NCBI RefSeq assembly: GCF_000005505.3
Contig: NC_016133.3
Location: forward strand, 32,264,737 to 32,328,736
Length of the DNA stretch: 64,000 bases
Source of the DNA: Brachypodium distachyon
Lineage: Eukaryota > Streptophyta > Magnoliopsida > Poales > Poaceae
Reading direction: 5' to 3'
A model generated the notes under the pieces. That model was not told where the DNA came from. It saw nothing but the letters and a program-made list of their open reading frames with translations, and did no database searches. The translations under genes were made by a program, and so were the position numbers. Shown one piece after another: positions 10,966 to 23,803 of the stretch. The stretch's first letter is position 1. Every line of letters starts with the position of its first letter.

Positions 10966-11227
10966 ATCCCTCCGTCTGCAAATAAGTATACTTTTTCTTT
11001 GTTTTAAGTCAACAATTTTGAAGTTTGACCAACTTTGTACAAAAACCTAGCAGCATATGACACCAAATTAGTTTCACCATATCCGTCTTCAATTATAGTT
11101 TCATAATATACAACTTTAATATCATATATGCTCCTACCTTTTCCTACAAAGTTGGTCAAACATTAAATTTTTTGACTTAGGACAAAGGTAAAGCCGTAAA
11201 GGTACACTTATTTGTGTACGGACGGAG
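10966..11227. mobile_element. Stowaway-like MITE upstream of YABBY
   Basis: Starts ATCCCTCCGTCTGCAAATAA after TA and ends TTATTTGTGTACGGACGGAG before TA (11228-11229). The inverted arms include AGTTTGACCAACTTTGTA and its complement TACAAAGTTGGTCAAA. Length 262 bp, no coding capacity. Confidence 0.8.
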
Positions 11228-14200
11228 TATGGAGTTGAACAATGCCTCGGCCGGGAGCATATATATGCACCAACTCACCCGATGAACACAAATCCAAAAG
11301 GTAATTAAAATATTAAGAACTTTGAAAATAAAAGCAAATGTAAAAAAACGAATCTTTTGTACTCTTGCAAATTCATGTGTAGAAAATCATTTTGGACAAA
11401 CGGCGCGTGCAAATTAACCACCTAGGCTTGGACAGTGACGCATGCAAACCACCTTGCTCGGTGCGGATCATCGGCACTTGCCTCAAGCTGATCAGACGGT
11501 TGGGTGTCGGTCACGGCCCCTGATGTTGTACGATTGATCACACATTAAAAGTTACCAGTCATTTGCGCCCTAGAAAATATATTTATGGTTCAAGATATAT
11601 GTGCCATTTTGAAAGCATTAAAAATATTTTTACATGGGGGGAGGGGGGGGGGGTGGTGCAAGAATGATCTCTTGTGAAAGAACTTGATAAGTTTATTAAG
11701 GACTTAAAAAAAATGGGACATTGGAGTACTCCACATGTGTAGCCGCCGTACTCATTGATGTAGAAGAGACAACAAAGATAAATGAAAGCAAATAAAGAAT
11801 GTTATAACTAGATTTGTGTGTGTGCGCCCTATATTTTCAAATAACGACATCGACAAAATTGAACCGTACGAGTCGATCTGGGGAATCATGCAACCATGTT
11901 TTGTGTAGCAATTCTCAATGCATGCATGGCTCAAGCTTCTTCTTTTTTCTGCGAAAGAACAAACCAGGAAAAGAAGCGCTGTGAAACAGTAGAAATGATC
12001 AGGGCGCAAGGCAATTTACTGCAAAACTTGTGAGTAGAACACGTGCTAGTACATGCTAGTAGCTAGCTAGCTAGGGGAAAACGGACAGATCCCTAGCTAC
12101 GAATTTGTGTACCCCACAGCGTGCTTCTATCTAGCTATGACCAGCACTCGCCGCTAGCTTCCAAATTAAAGAGCAAAGACCTTTTATGTGTGGACAGTAA
12201 AAGGCACAGCAAATATTTTCATGACGAACAATTATTTTTGTGAATCATAACAAATAATTTTAGTACTCCCTCTGGCCAGAATTACTTGTCGAGAGAGTAA
12301 ATTAATTTTTATGAGTTTTTATTGAAGCTTAATGTTAGCATATCAAGTCAAAACAATCGCACAAGGTCAAACATCAACAATAGAAGAAAACAAAAGGCCA
12401 AGTTTTGCAAAGCAAATGAGATTACTTGGCAATCGTTTTGGGCATGGAAAGTCGGGTGAGATTATGTTCGTATCCGGTGAAAACCTCTTTTCAGTGAAAA
12501 CTCGAAATTTTTTAATCCTAATGGCTAGAATTGAAAGTTTTAAGTTTTCACTGAATGAAGGTTTCACCTGATACGTCATCGTTAGGTAAACACCCGCCGA
12601 GCCATTCACTCCATTCGTGTGCACCGCTACGATCACCTCCTTGTCAGCTGGTTGCTGAAGCTAGTAGCATGCATGGACCAGGCATGGAGTCAGGATTTAT
12701 ACAAGCACATAACCATGAAGTGGAGATATATAAAAATCTTCTGTGTGAGGATATAGTTTGGAATTTGAAGTATATGCAGCTTCGTATAGATGTGCATGTC
12801 TAGAACGGAAAACTGGAAATTGGGGTTCCGGGCGATCCTCCTCATTGATGATTGATCTGATGGCGACGTGGCACGCGGATGTGCACGGGCAGCCAGGCAC
12901 CCACCACTGAAATTCCACTAATTGAAACTGTGTTTCCTGAAGAACGTTAAAGCAGAACTCTAGATTGATCCATTGACTAATTCATTGCAGCATCGATCAG
13001 GGGCGCCATCCACCCATTGCCGTCAGCCCCGTCACCTTTCAACTTCACGACGTACTGGAGCTAAAACCATGCACCCATGGTTCACACATTGTCCATCACT
13101 GAGGCACTGTCGATCGAGATCCCTCCATCTAGAGCACAGGCGGCCGATAGGCATACTGTAGCGTCGTACATTACGCGTGTCAGCTAATTTACCGCCCATT
13201 AATTAATTCGATCATTCGGGGAGAAATTAAAGGATGGAGCTAGCGGCCCCGGTCGGCACGACGATCAGGATGAGATCGCCAGAGAGGCAAAGCAGCCTGC
13301 TGCTGTCCCAGTGCCGGCCTGAGACTGAGAGTCGCCCCCTCGACCGGAGGCGGTTCGATCGCTGTCCCAAAACGAAGGCAAGTACTCGTACGCACGTATC
13401 TACGCACCGCTATGGCCGTGCCCAGCGTCGACGGGGGAGGACGACGGCCGCGAATCTGATCGAGCTCTGGCTAGTAATGGCGCGTCACGGGCGACGGGGG
13501 ACCTACCGGCTGGCCTGGTCGACGGGAAAAGGACCGTCTGGCCGCGTGGTCGATCGTTTTTTCAACCCGGGCACGCACGCACACGGAAAGAAGAAGAAAC
13601 ACTAGAGATGGTCGATCGATCGTTGGGTTGTTGCCAAAATTTGTTGCGGGAAAAAACATACACGTGTTGTACCATCGATTCAACAAGAGTATGCTGCGAA
13701 ATTTAACGCAGGCAATTTGGCCGAAATCCGGCCGACCAAACATATTCAAGTACACGTACGTGCGTCACGCGCGTGTAGTTCTGCCGTACGTACGAGCCCT
13801 ATTTATGGACCCACGAAAAAGGACCTTGCCTCCCCTAGCTCTCCGGCCTTGCAATTGTCTCCATGCTCACTTTGGAAAACTTCGAAGCTCGAAAGCATCC
13901 GAGAGAGAGAGAGATGGCCGGGTTGGGATGGACGCCACGCCATGTCTGCCCTGATCCGCCGCAGCAGCTGCCTGATCGTCTGATCGATTCGATTCGAACA
14001 AACGACACCCGACCGACCGAGGAACAAACAACATATCAGCCGGCCGCGCGCGCGTACAGAGGCGCCGACCGTACGTGCAGTACGTGCAGGCGCGCCGCGC
14101 GGCGCTATACGTACGTATACGTGCATGCTTGGACGCGCCAAGACGTACGTAGCCACCGTCAACTGGCAACTGTGGCGTAGCAGTAAAGGGGATGTGTGTA

Positions 14201-17200
14201 TATGTCCAACGAAAAGGCAGCAGGTACGTCGACCACCAGGAGCGTCAGTACTGTGTGTGCATGCAACAAGCACGTACGGATGCCGGCACGCCTTTCTGTT
14301 CGATCTCTCCCCCATCGGACAGGTTCCATCAACAAATGATCGATCCGACCGCTAAAAATGGACTTTTCCGCGGCAAGTGCAACGATGGTGATGATGATGA
14401 TATGGATCGTGCGCATCTCGGTCGATCCGGGAATACTTTCTGGATTGATCCGCGTAATTTTTCTCGTGCCGTAGATCCTTTTCGTGCGGCGGGAGATTGC
14501 ACTCGTGTCGTACTGTCATGCGGGAGATCGAGAAGAGAGGGCTTGCGCTGGGGTATTAGGTGGCATCTCGGACGCAATTTTGTTGAGGTGACGTACCGCG
14601 ACCGCGACGCCCGTACCATCACCACCAACTCTAATTTAGTATATTGGCATAGATATGGTTTATATATGCTATTGCTACTGTATTTCTCGTGCCACAAAAA
14701 ATGCAGTTATTTGTTTCGCTCGGTCGTCCAATCCGAACACCGAGATTTGTGCAAATGCGAAATGATGGTCAAATATCCTGATTAGACGCTATCTGTTGAT
14801 GGTATCGCGGCCGAACATCAAATTATCAATATATGAACGTTTGGAACTTGGTCGCACAAATTCAACTAATTGATTGGTGAAACAAATTCCACCGTACATC
14901 TCAGTCCTTAAGTTCAACCTTTTTTCCCCCTCTCTTTATAGGAATCATGTACCAAATGAACATGGACCGAGATCCATAAATGTATGTACTAGGACCATTA
15001 GGTCGATCATTGCTGGGGCCATGATTAGATTACTAGGCATACAAATAGAGTCCGGCGAACATGCACAAATATTTGCAGTGCAAACCCTACTTAACTTTCA
15101 AAAGAATCAAGGATCGGTATATAGCTAGCCGTTTTGTAGCCTGGTCCCGTCCGGACCTCCTGGTGCATGCGTGCATGATATATGGACCGATCGATCGATC
15201 ACCCGCTTGGTCTCCCGACTCCTGCCCCGGGCCCTGCATCTCCAGAGGCAGTTAGGCACCTGCATCTAGCATAGCTTAGCTTAGCTTCATGCAGTAGCTA
15301 CAAGTAGGCCCAGCCATGCATGCATGTAGGCTTACACTCTGGCCCCTTTCTCCTCAGTACTGAAGTGTATGTGTCCAAAAATAATTCAGTGGTCCCATAA
15401 CAACGAGCCATGCATCATTAAAAAATATGTCCTGCAGAGAGAGAGAGAGTACGAAGGAAATGAAAAGAAAAGCGTCATTCACTTTAGGTGATTTGACCTC
15501 ACCATGCACTGAGTAGCAACAGGAGGAGGGCAGATGCAGTGCAGAGATCTACCCGGCCTCCTCCCATCTTCTCTCTGCATGCATGCGTGGCCAGGTCACA
15601 CCACCCACCCCCGCTCCGTCCATGCGCGCTAGAGCTATAGTACCATGTCTTTCTCTGTACTCTTTTGCTATCCTTTCCACTTGGCCGTTGTGCACAAGTC
15701 CATCGAACCATGCATCCAGCTACAAGCCTGCGACACATCTTTTGCTATCCATTTCACTTTTGTTGTCCCGTAGAGGTTCTCGCCACAACAAAGGCTCTCG
15801 GACATCACCGCCTCTTTGTCTACTTGGTCCACGCAGAGAAGAAGAGTAAGCATGGTTCAGGCCGCTTATTAGTACTTAGCACAATGTTCAAAGAGGGAGA
15901 TGAAATCGGGAATGAAGCTCTTGTTAATTCGATGTCTAAAGTATAGGATCTCTTGGCTTCTTACAACAGAGAAGCTCCAGCTGCAACTATGTAACAACCA
16001 AGTCATGCATGACCGTCAAGCCATTAGTAACCGTCCAATAACTCAGCAATATTACCCATTAGTAAGTGACGTAGCTATGACCTGAAAAAAAAGCACATTG
16101 CCGTGGAATCTTGCCCAAATGAAACCAAACAATTTGCTGCACACGCATAGCGTTCTCGCCTGACGATTGCGTGCCCTTCCCCAACCGGGTAGACCCACAC
16201 CCCAGTCTCCAGCTGAGCAGGTTTGTCGCCACCCCCGACCGGTCTCCCCTGATTGACCTTTCTCTCTGCCCCTCTCCGTCTCATTCTTTTCTTTCTTCAA
16301 CTGGAGGCCACAGTAGAGTTGGATTTCTCCTTCATCATATCAGAGCACCGTCCGTCCGGGAGCCTGGCCTCTGTCTGCGTCGGTCTCATGTCTTGCCAGT
16401 TCCCCACCTCAGGTTCTACTACGTAGTAGGATACGCATGCCGCCATGCCGCCATGGCCCCCCGAACCCCAAGCATGGGCATTGGTGCATGCAAAATACCC
16501 CCGAACCCCCGAAGCCCAAGCATTAATTTCCTGCAAAGCTAGCTTCCGCGCTCTTTTTTTGATGTTTTTACTGTTGAATAGTAGCAGCAGCTGCTGCAAT
16601 TTGTCAAGACCTCCGAGTGTCGCATTCAGATCCGATCTAAACAGAGACAAGTAATCCTCTATTTTCCTTTTGCGATCCACCGAATCTTTTATCGTCCAAA
16701 CGAAGTACGGCTTCTGTGCGTTTTCTGCGAGACAGCCACGAAAACCGTTTTGCCGGGCATGTGGCATGTCTCACGGGATAGGGACCAATATCAGTGAGTA
16801 TATATCTCAAGTTCCAGGGGAGTTTTTTTTCCTCCGTCAAATTTTCAAGGACGTCGATCTCGCTGTCGCGTACGGCGTCACGTACTTGTGAGTCGGGAGT
16901 CGGGACTGATCTCTTGATTCTCTTCCCCTTTAATTTGGCAGCTGGTTAGTGATGTTACGTCCGGTGATGTGACGAACTGGCCGGCCGTACGGCCGAGAAA
17001 GAGAGTTATCAATGATTGCTCGTTTGCCAGGGCAACCTGGCTAGTGGCGTAGTAACTTCTTTCTCAATCAGATGATTTCTGATGTGAGGGCTTCGATCGG
17101 CTAGATTAATTATCGTGTGGTGCATTCCTATCTTTTTTTCTTTTTCTTTTGTCAGGATAGATGCTTGCACGCTGCACCAACCGTAATACACTCATACATG

Positions 17201-17610
17201 CAGGCGTACGTCGACGGTTAATTTCACTTGTCCGGCGAGCAGCCAGAGCTCAGAGAGCTCGGTACTCCGTATTCTAGGGCGCAAAACTACGAAATTACTG
17301 TACCATACACGATCCAGAAAGAAACGAGGAACGAAGCAACTCACGCTTCGGAGTCCACGTGATGCGATCGTCTTAACGCTATATACCATCCGTATATAGC
17401 TCCAGGTCCAGGCTACGCTCTCCAAGCTCCAAGAACACGATGCGCGTGTCAGACGAAAGCTTATCTGCTAGCGGCGTGTAGCATAAGCTTGCACTACTGG
17501 CACGCCGGTGACTGATTCACTGCCCATGTGTACAACTGTGTACACACATGAGGTGACTCCAATGTATATTTTGCAAATCGATCATAAGCTGGGTCCCATT
17601 TTATTTCTTA
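11228..17610. other. Intergenic region, no supported gene
   Basis: Six kilobases without a convincing gene. A lone Stowaway-type left end (CTCCCTCTGGCCAGAATTAC) sits at about 12267 without a partner. Between 13740 and 14280 the sequence is enriched in CGTACG/TACGTA words. Open frames of up to 197 codons on either strand (for example 14192-14785 plus, 16297-16767 minus) have no recognisable domain. No tRNA or known miRNA precursor was recognised by eye. Confidence 0.4.
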
Positions 17611-18946
17611 CTAGCAGAATGGCCGTGCGCTGCCACGGTCCAGACAAACCATTTTTATGTTTTTTTTCTTTTTTTTTCTTTTTTTTCCTCTTGAGCCACA
17701 CCCATTCTCCCTCTTGGGTCAGCTTCCCTGAGAGCGCCCACATGCCCGGACAAGTGCCCATGCCCGTCTTCCTCCTCGTGCCAAAAACAGCACGCACACG
17801 CGCGTCGTCCGCCGCAATCTCCGCCCTCGACGATGCCTCTTCGGCCCGTGACCCGTCCAGGTGCTCTGAACCGTATTCACGGCCCTTCCCTTCCTTTTCC
17901 CCTCCTCAATCATCCCCAATAATCACGGCTGAACCGCCTTAGCGCGCGTTGTCGTAGCGGCTCCCTAGTGATCACCGACGTGGCGAAGACACGAAGTGTG
18001 ACACTGAGGAGTTTACCCAGGTTCACGCCACCCGGATGTGTAATACCCTACGTCCTACTTTTGTGCTTGGATTCCATTGATTTAAGGGTGTTTACAGGTT
18101 GCCGGGGGTGGCTCCTCGACTGGCTACTTGAACTCCTAAGAGCTTCTCAACTCTGCCTATCTTAGTGTTACTATGTGAGGGTCTAACCTAGTCAGAGACG
18201 AGCTCAGTCTGAAAGGAACCAGTGGGATGCAAACTGAGTCAGAGTGGCTCAGATCAACACGGCGGGGATGAGGGCTGAGAGAACGAGGTTGTTCCCCTGT
18301 TTTCTCTGGAATTAAACGGTGTATGACAAGATGGAGCCTGCATGCCAGAGCCACCGGCACTCGGATGGAAGGAGGCACCGCATGCTGGACCATATGCTGC
18401 ATCGCAGGATTAATCTGCCGTTGCACCTACAGATAACGAGCATCACCAAAGCAGGAGAGTAAGGTCGAATGTATGAAGAGATATCTTTGGGCTTTTAATT
18501 GTGTTTTCTCCGCTGCGTCAGGGAAAGTATTTTTGTTGGATTAGGAAGGGTCTTCTATTGGGCTGCGCCAGGAGAGGGGAGCTCGGCCGTCTGGAGAGGA
18601 CGAAGGAGTGGTTTGCGTGCGGGCGAACGAGGTGGGTCTCGGGGGCTTGACGAAAAAAAGGGAGGAAAAAAGGTAAAACGGTACATATTTTTTACATTGG
18701 TATAGATATAAAAATAGATAGGTTCGGTGCAGGTAATGGGCCAGCTGACTTAGTAGGTCTAATATACATGCAATTCTGGGTGCCCACAAATTTTATGGGA
18801 TATATATAGATAGATTCGGTGCAGGTAATGGGCCAGCTGGCTAAATAGGCCTAATATACATGCAATTCTGAGGGCTCACAAATTTTATGTGAGTTTTGAC
18901 AAACGACGGTAAAGAAAACGGTCCGTATTTTTTAAATATGTATAGA
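17611..18946 (-). mobile_element. Non-autonomous Helitron
   Basis: On the minus strand the 3' end reads CCGTGGCAGCGCACGG (perfect 5-bp stem, 6-nt loop), then CCATTCTG and CTAG, followed by host T. The 5' end begins TCTATACATATTTAAAAAA preceded by host A. A TC start, a 3' hairpin, a CTAG end and insertion between A and T define plant Helitrons. No Rep/helicase coding is present. The interior includes sequence near 18000-18070 (GAGTTTACCCAGGTTCACG ... TAATACCCTACGTCC) that looks like an older LTR-retrotransposon scrap. The 5' boundary is less certain because a second TCTATA end occurs near 18708. Confidence 0.7.
18709..18905. repeat. Two-copy tandem repeat of about 100 bp
   Basis: The block containing GATTCGGTGCAGGTAATGGG, CCTAATATACATGCAATTCT and CACAAATTTTATG is present twice in direct order (starting about 18717 and 18811) inside the 5' part of the Helitron. 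Copies differ at several positions. Confidence 0.8.
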
Positions 18947-19098
18947 TAGCAAACTAAAAACTCTACAATGTATTAAAATCTGGAATGTGTTTTAAGATGG
19001 GCCCACCTCTTGCCTCTTTTTTAGATGGAGCCCACATGTCATAGATAAATACACTATTGGTTTATTATATTTTATTTTCTTATGGCCTAGCCATAGTG

Positions 19099-19728
19099 CT
19101 ATGGGTGGGTCTTAAGATTTTTTTTCTTAAAACCCACTTTCACAATGTATAAGGCAGGGTCATGAGCTTTTCTACATTCCTTAAGACCCAGAAATTCCCT
19201 ACATTGGAGACGCCTGCACATGCTCGGATACCGCACGCTCCAGCGAGCTGCCTTTTTCCCGGAGAGAAACAAAGGCAACAAACGGCCCCTGCCGAGTTCC
19301 GACCCATCTGCCAACAACGAGGCCGTGGGCCGCGTGGCTACCATTCACAGCCTTGCCTTTTTTTTTTGAGGAAAAAAAGGAATATTCACAGCCTCACTTT
19401 AGCCAATGTAGACTTGCTAGCAACCGGAACCAAAGTTGACACGGAAATCTGGCGAATCCTCCAGGATTGAAGATAAAGCTGCTCTCCAGTTTGTGTTGTG
19501 ATTTTGTTATTTCAATGGCCCGTCTAAAGCCTAGCCAATGCAATCTTTTACGGCTGCCTAAGAACTAGGCCTTTCTAAGACACTACGCCAACAAAAGGAC
19601 ATTACGTCAAGAACTGAATTTCAACCTTATAAAAAAAAGGTTGCATTTCGATGAAATAAGACAGCCAAAAGAAAAGAAGACATTTATTAGTACCGTTTCA
19701 TAGTCTAATTTAGTATATATTTTTTCTA
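19099..19728. other. Intergenic, nothing recognised
   Basis: Unassigned sequence between the Helitron and the following MITE. A 102-codon open frame (19162-19470) has no recognisable domain. Confidence 0.35.
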
Positions 19729-19810
19729 CTCTCTTTGATCCATATTAGTTGACGCTAATTTAGTATAATTTTGTACTAAACTAGCGACAATTAATATGGG
19801 TCGGAAGGAA
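19729..19810. mobile_element. Stowaway MITE
   Basis: An 82-bp hairpin flanked by TA (19727-19728 and 19811-19812). It starts CTCTCTTTGATCCATATTAG and ends TTAATATGGGTCGGAAGGAA. The arms pair over most of the length, with ATAATTTTGTA near the centre. Confidence 0.85.
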
Positions 19811-19818
19811 TACTAAAA

Positions 19819-19846
19819 TTAGATGATACCCGTGCGTTACCGCGGA
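19819..19846 (-). mobile_element. Helitron-like 3' terminus
   Basis: On the minus strand CCGCGGTAACGCACGGG is followed by TATCAT, CTAA and host T. It has the same spacing and loop as the other Helitron ends in this window, with one stem mismatch and CTAA instead of CTAG. The 5' end of this copy was not found, so only the terminus is annotated. Confidence 0.5.
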
Positions 19847-19966
19847 ATTTTGTTATGATCAAATCGTGTAATATACATGAGAATATTTTGAGCATTGAAT
19901 AAAGTAAATGAACTAATGCTAATAGTTACATTACAAATGTTAAAAAAACTTATATAAGCTTACATA

Positions 19967-20474
19967 GAGGGAATTACACTGCATGTCCTTGAACTTGGCA
20001 GCGATGTTCAGTTTCATCCATTAACTTGAAAATTGTTCAAATAACTCACTAAACTTGGCAGCTTTGTTCATTTTAGTCCAAATGGCCAAAATCAGGTGAA
20101 ATTCGGCCACGCTGGCATGTGTCGTGGACCTGGCCGGCGTGTGAGGGGGCTTTTCATAATATTTTGGTTATGGACCTTTTCTGTTTAACCCCCTCGAATC
20201 TCTAGAATGGGGAGACGTTGCCCTCGTCGGTGAACCCACTTCGGGCCGGCATACGCGGCTTTCACGCGAATGACTCTTGGTGGGTTCGGCGGCGGCTATT
20301 CGAACGACCAGATCCACGTCACATGCCATCATGACCGAATTTCGCCCGAATCTGACCATTTGGACTAAAATGAGCGAAGCTGCCAAGTTTAATGAGTTAT
20401 TTGAGAAGTTTTCAAGTTAATGGATCAAACTGAATATTACTGGCAAGTTCGTGGACCCGCGGCTTAATTTCCTG
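19967..20474. mobile_element. Mutator-type MITE (MULE) with 9-bp target duplication
   Basis: A 508-bp element whose ends are inverted repeats of about 140 bp (left GTCCTTGAACTTGGCAG, TTCATTTTAGTCCAAATGG; the right end is the complement with scattered changes). It is flanked on both sides by the identical 9 bp GCTTACATA (19958-19966 and 20475-20483). A perfect 9-bp duplication with long terminal inverted repeats identifies the Mutator superfamily. The short GC-richer core (about 20110-20340) has no recognisable gene piece. Confidence 0.92.
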
Positions 20475-20483
20475 GCTTACATA

Positions 20484-21244
20484 ATATCGCCTGCTCGGCC
20501 TCAGTACTAGCAACATCGTGGCCCACCAGGACATGTGGCAGAGCAGAGAAACCTTCACGTCCGCAGTGGTCTTTAGCACGTTTCGAGACGCAGTGCAACA
20601 GAAGAACCGACGCACGCAGCGGAGCAGACAAATTGAAATTGGCGCATCCGGCCATATATGATGAGCACCATCGGTGTCGCCGTGGCGTTCTTCCTACACG
20701 CAAGATGACCTTCAGCATGTTTGTACGTAGCATGTTTGATGGCACGCGACTGCTGACCTGCTGTCACCTGCCGTAGCATGCGGGAAAGTGAAATTAGGAG
20801 AAGGGTTTAAGAAAGGATAGGAAGGGGCTTGAAATGACGCGATCAGAAGTTGTTTTTATAGGTTGGGCACATCAGTTGCAAATGGGGATTCATGAGGGGA
20901 TACAGATTATTAGTGGCATGAATCGGTTCGCCAAGAGACAGAAATTAATTTTTGGTGTTGGTTTTGCAAGAAACGGTCGATGTGATGAGATTCGAGGTGG
21001 CGGCGACGGTTCACGTCGGGTTGTCGGGCTGGGTAGCGTTCGGACGAAAACGGGCCAGAGAGACTTCTCTTCTGCTGCATAGGTGGGCTGGCCCAACGAA
21101 CCAGATTTAATGGATTTTCCACTGCACGGACAGAACGGTATTAAGGGAACGGGACTGTGCAACTGCGTCGATCGCGGCCGGTGCGCTAAAAAAAACGATG
21201 ACATGAAAGCGTGAGAAGCCAGGAAAGGAAAATCCTTTAACGGG
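20484..21244. other. Intergenic, no gene seen
   Basis: Open frames here (for example 20890-21396 minus) carry no recognisable domain. Nothing else could be bounded. Confidence 0.4.
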
Positions 21245-21653
21245 AGGCTCCTACTTATGCCAACTCTAGCACGACGACCCATTTGGCAAGGTTGCATCCG
21301 TTCGAGCCAAAACGGACCAAACGGATCTGTCCAGCGGAGCGACCCATTTGCGTCCGGGTTTGTTTTTCGGTCCATGGAGACGCATTTCGGTTGCAAATCT
21401 GCGTCAGATTTGCATCCCCCGGATCGAGAAACGGAGCGTCGCTCAGTCCACGCGTCCGCTGCTAGTCAAACCTTTTCACATTCCGACCCCACCTGGCAGC
21501 GACCACGAGCCCCCATTCTCGTCATATTAAATGGGGACCAGCCCCGTCCCCATTTCCCCCACCCACATTGCCGTCCGAGCACCAAAACTCTAGCCCTAGC
21601 CCCAGAGCGCTCCGCCGACCACCACCCTCGCCGGAAGAAATGACGCCCAAGAA

Positions 21654-23045
21654 AGAAAATTACACAAAACCACCACATTTTGGGACAACATTATAGAAAA
21701 ATCACAATTTTATTTTATTTTTAAAATTACCACCGTTTTTTTCAGTACTCCGCGCACCGACTAGCCAGTTTAAGGCATTTTGATGCAAAACTGACAAGAA
21801 GTTCCACGTGTCAGGACCACAAGCACCACGGTGGACACGCCGTCCGGGCCCGACCGTCCAGCGACCTCGCGCGAGCTAGCCCGAGGCTGCGTCTACCTAG
21901 TGCTCAGTGTGCCCGCATCGCGAAGCCGGCCCGATTCCGTGGAAGTAGCGCATGGACGCCGACGCCTCCCAAATGTAGCGCACGCTCCTGCTTCTTCTAC
22001 AACTCTGGTGGGAGCGCCGCCGCTGCCGATCCGCCTCACCGCAGTCCGTGCTCGTATCCACCGCCTACAGGAGCAGCGCATCTACCACGCGAAGCCTCTG
22101 CCGCCCTCGGCTTCAATCCCTGCGAGCCCCAGCTGCCCGCATCAGAGCCCGACCCCGACCGCCCCTACCTCGCTCCCAAGGGCCTCCTCCAACACCTCAA
22201 CCACCGCAAAGCCATCGCCATCCGGTTCCTCGTGCTGGCGCGCACGTAGAGAGACCCCTGGAGAGCCATCTCAACCACCGCTGCGTCCATCACCTTCCCC
22301 AACTCCGGTGAGCAATCGCCGGAGATCCGTGGACTAATCGTCACAACCGCTGCCTTCTCTACCATCGCCTCGACTTCGCGGTCACGCCAGACCACCGCAT
22401 CGACAAGCTCGCCCGTCGGAGCTGCCTATAGACATAGACCCGTCGCCGCCGCCGTTGTGTTGCTAGAGCCTCTGCTGCGCTGGAAACGCCGACCGGCTTC
22501 AGTGCGGGAGCCTCTGCTGCGGAGAGGAGTCTGGGAATCGACTTGACGGTTTTGTACGGGCCATGCTGGGGAGCGCGTCCGCCGTTGTGCTGGCTGATGC
22601 CGACCTGCTGCAGTGCCACTGCCCACTAGCTAGGGAGCCCGTCGGTAGACATCCTCATGGAGAGGCTCAACTTCTCGTGCACTAATGGCAACCAGCACCT
22701 GCTCCACATGGCTGCTGCTTCTAGCTTGGAGAGACCTGCTGCGTCGGTGGACATCCTCGTGGAGAGGCTCAGTTTCTAATGGACCTGCTCCGTAGCGCTG
22801 TTGCTTCTAGCTTGAATGGCAACAAGTCCGCTGGTATCTCGCCGGAGAGCTGGTTCTTGAGGTCCCCGATGGAATCCACAGTGGAGCCGACATGTGGGTT
22901 CTCTTTCAGGTTTTGCATCAAAACGTTCTCAACTGGTTAATCAGTGCGCGGGAGTACCTTAGTGCACAAAAACGGTGGTAATTTGAAAAAAAAGTGATTT
23001 TTTTATAAGGTTGCCCAAAATGTGGTGGTTCCGTGTAATTTTTTC
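21654..23045. mobile_element. MULE with about 150-bp inverted repeats
   Basis: Left end AAAATTACACAAAACCACCAC and right end (reverse) AAAAAATTACACGGAACCACC continue as matching inverted repeats for about 150 bp, including TTACCACCGTTTTT and TTTTGATGCAAAAC. Flanks are CGCCCAAGAA and CGCTCAAGAA, a 10-bp target duplication with one change. The GC-rich core (21830-22900) has a coding-like stretch near 22040-22230 (ALGFNPCEPQLP, YLAPKGLLQHLNHRKAIAI) that looks like a captured exon of unknown origin, so this may be a Pack-MULE. A related terminus occurs at 40220-40372. Confidence 0.8.
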
Positions 23046-23208
23046 CGCTCAAGAAGATGTGGCCACCGGCGAAGCACGACCACGAGGCGGGCACATCGTC
23101 GGGGGCACACCATCGCAACCGCCAGGTGCCGACGGCGACGCCATTCCGTGTCACCACTACCGGGAGCACACCATTCCCGTGTCGTGGTACGACGTCCACC
23201 TCCCGCTC

Positions 23209-23226
23209 GGGGGGGGGGGGGGGGGG
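23209..23226. repeat. G18 homopolymer
   Basis: An uninterrupted run of 18 G inside the broken transposon-type ORF; it explains part of the frame loss and is also a place where assembly length may be wrong. Confidence 0.9.
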
Positions 23227-23499
23227 CAGCAGAACCCCGAGCGGGTTCCGTTGCCCCCCGTCCCGACGACCGGCCGCGCACGCCAGGTCGAGATATGGCG
23301 CCGCCGCGCCGATCTTCCCGACGACCTGGCGTACGCGGAGGATTCCGCCTACTGCGAAGCCTGGTTCACGAGGGAGCACGACCTCTGTCGTCGTGCCTTC
23401 TTCGCATGCGTCCCAGCCCCCCCCACCCCCCCCCCCCATGAGGAGATGGGCTGCTGGGTTGGCCTAGGAGCCGCGCTCTACGGCTCCCTAGCTCCTTGA

Positions 23500-23803
23500 C
23501 AAATTTAACTTTTTCGTTTTCTTTTCTTGAAAGATACAAATACTTAATCCTAGGGCTTATTAAATTTTCTAAAGTGAATGCAACCCTCGTGTGAAGTTTA
23601 ATAGCCAAAGTACTAGCCGAAGCAAAGGATAGACAATTAAGTGAAACTAGTATGTAAAAGGGCAAAAAATGATACCACACGGGAGACGAAGATTTATCTC
23701 GGAGTTCCACCTTTTGGGAAGGTGTGCTCTACCACAAAGTTAGAGGCGCCACAAAGACTCTATTATCCTCACGACACAAAGGTGTGCTCTAATATTTTTA
23801 GTT
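23500..23803. other. Intergenic, nothing recognised
   Basis: No ORF of note. The word AAGGTGTGCTCTA occurs twice (about 23719 and 23779). The Ty1/copia homology begins at about 23804. Confidence 0.35.

Larger units (their letters stand above)
21245..23499 (+). pseudogene. Transposon-type ORF and its 5' region, interrupted at codon 5 by a MULE
   Basis: From about 21258 the sequence (GCCAACTCTAGCACGACGAC, CGACCCATTTGCGTCCGGG) resembles the start of PIF/Harbinger-like grass elements. An ATG at 21640 gives M-T-P-K, then the frame is interrupted by the element at 21654-23045. Rejoined across the duplicated target, the reading continues after 23046 with KMWPPAKHD. Farther on, another frame gives YREHTIPVSWYDVHLP, NPERVPLPPVP and AYAEDSAYCEAWFTREHD, a layout I associate with a repetitive grass protein family carried by transposons (VP-P-P motif, then paired acidic/aromatic blocks). 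An 18-G run at 23209-23226 and frame changes show decay. Harbinger affiliation is inference. Confidence 0.45.

Noticed and set aside
12267..12300. Single Stowaway-type end
   Set aside because: No right end or second TA within 300 bp, so not called as an element.
14192..14785. 197-codon frame in the intergenic region
   Set aside because: No recognisable domain, codon use not gene-like, no splice context.
16297..16767. 156-codon minus-strand frame
   Set aside because: Some coding-like texture, but no family recognised and no supporting start context or neighbours; left as unassigned.
22918..23439. Glycine-rich minus-strand frame
   Set aside because: Crosses the MULE end and the G18 run; shadow of the plus-strand ORF.
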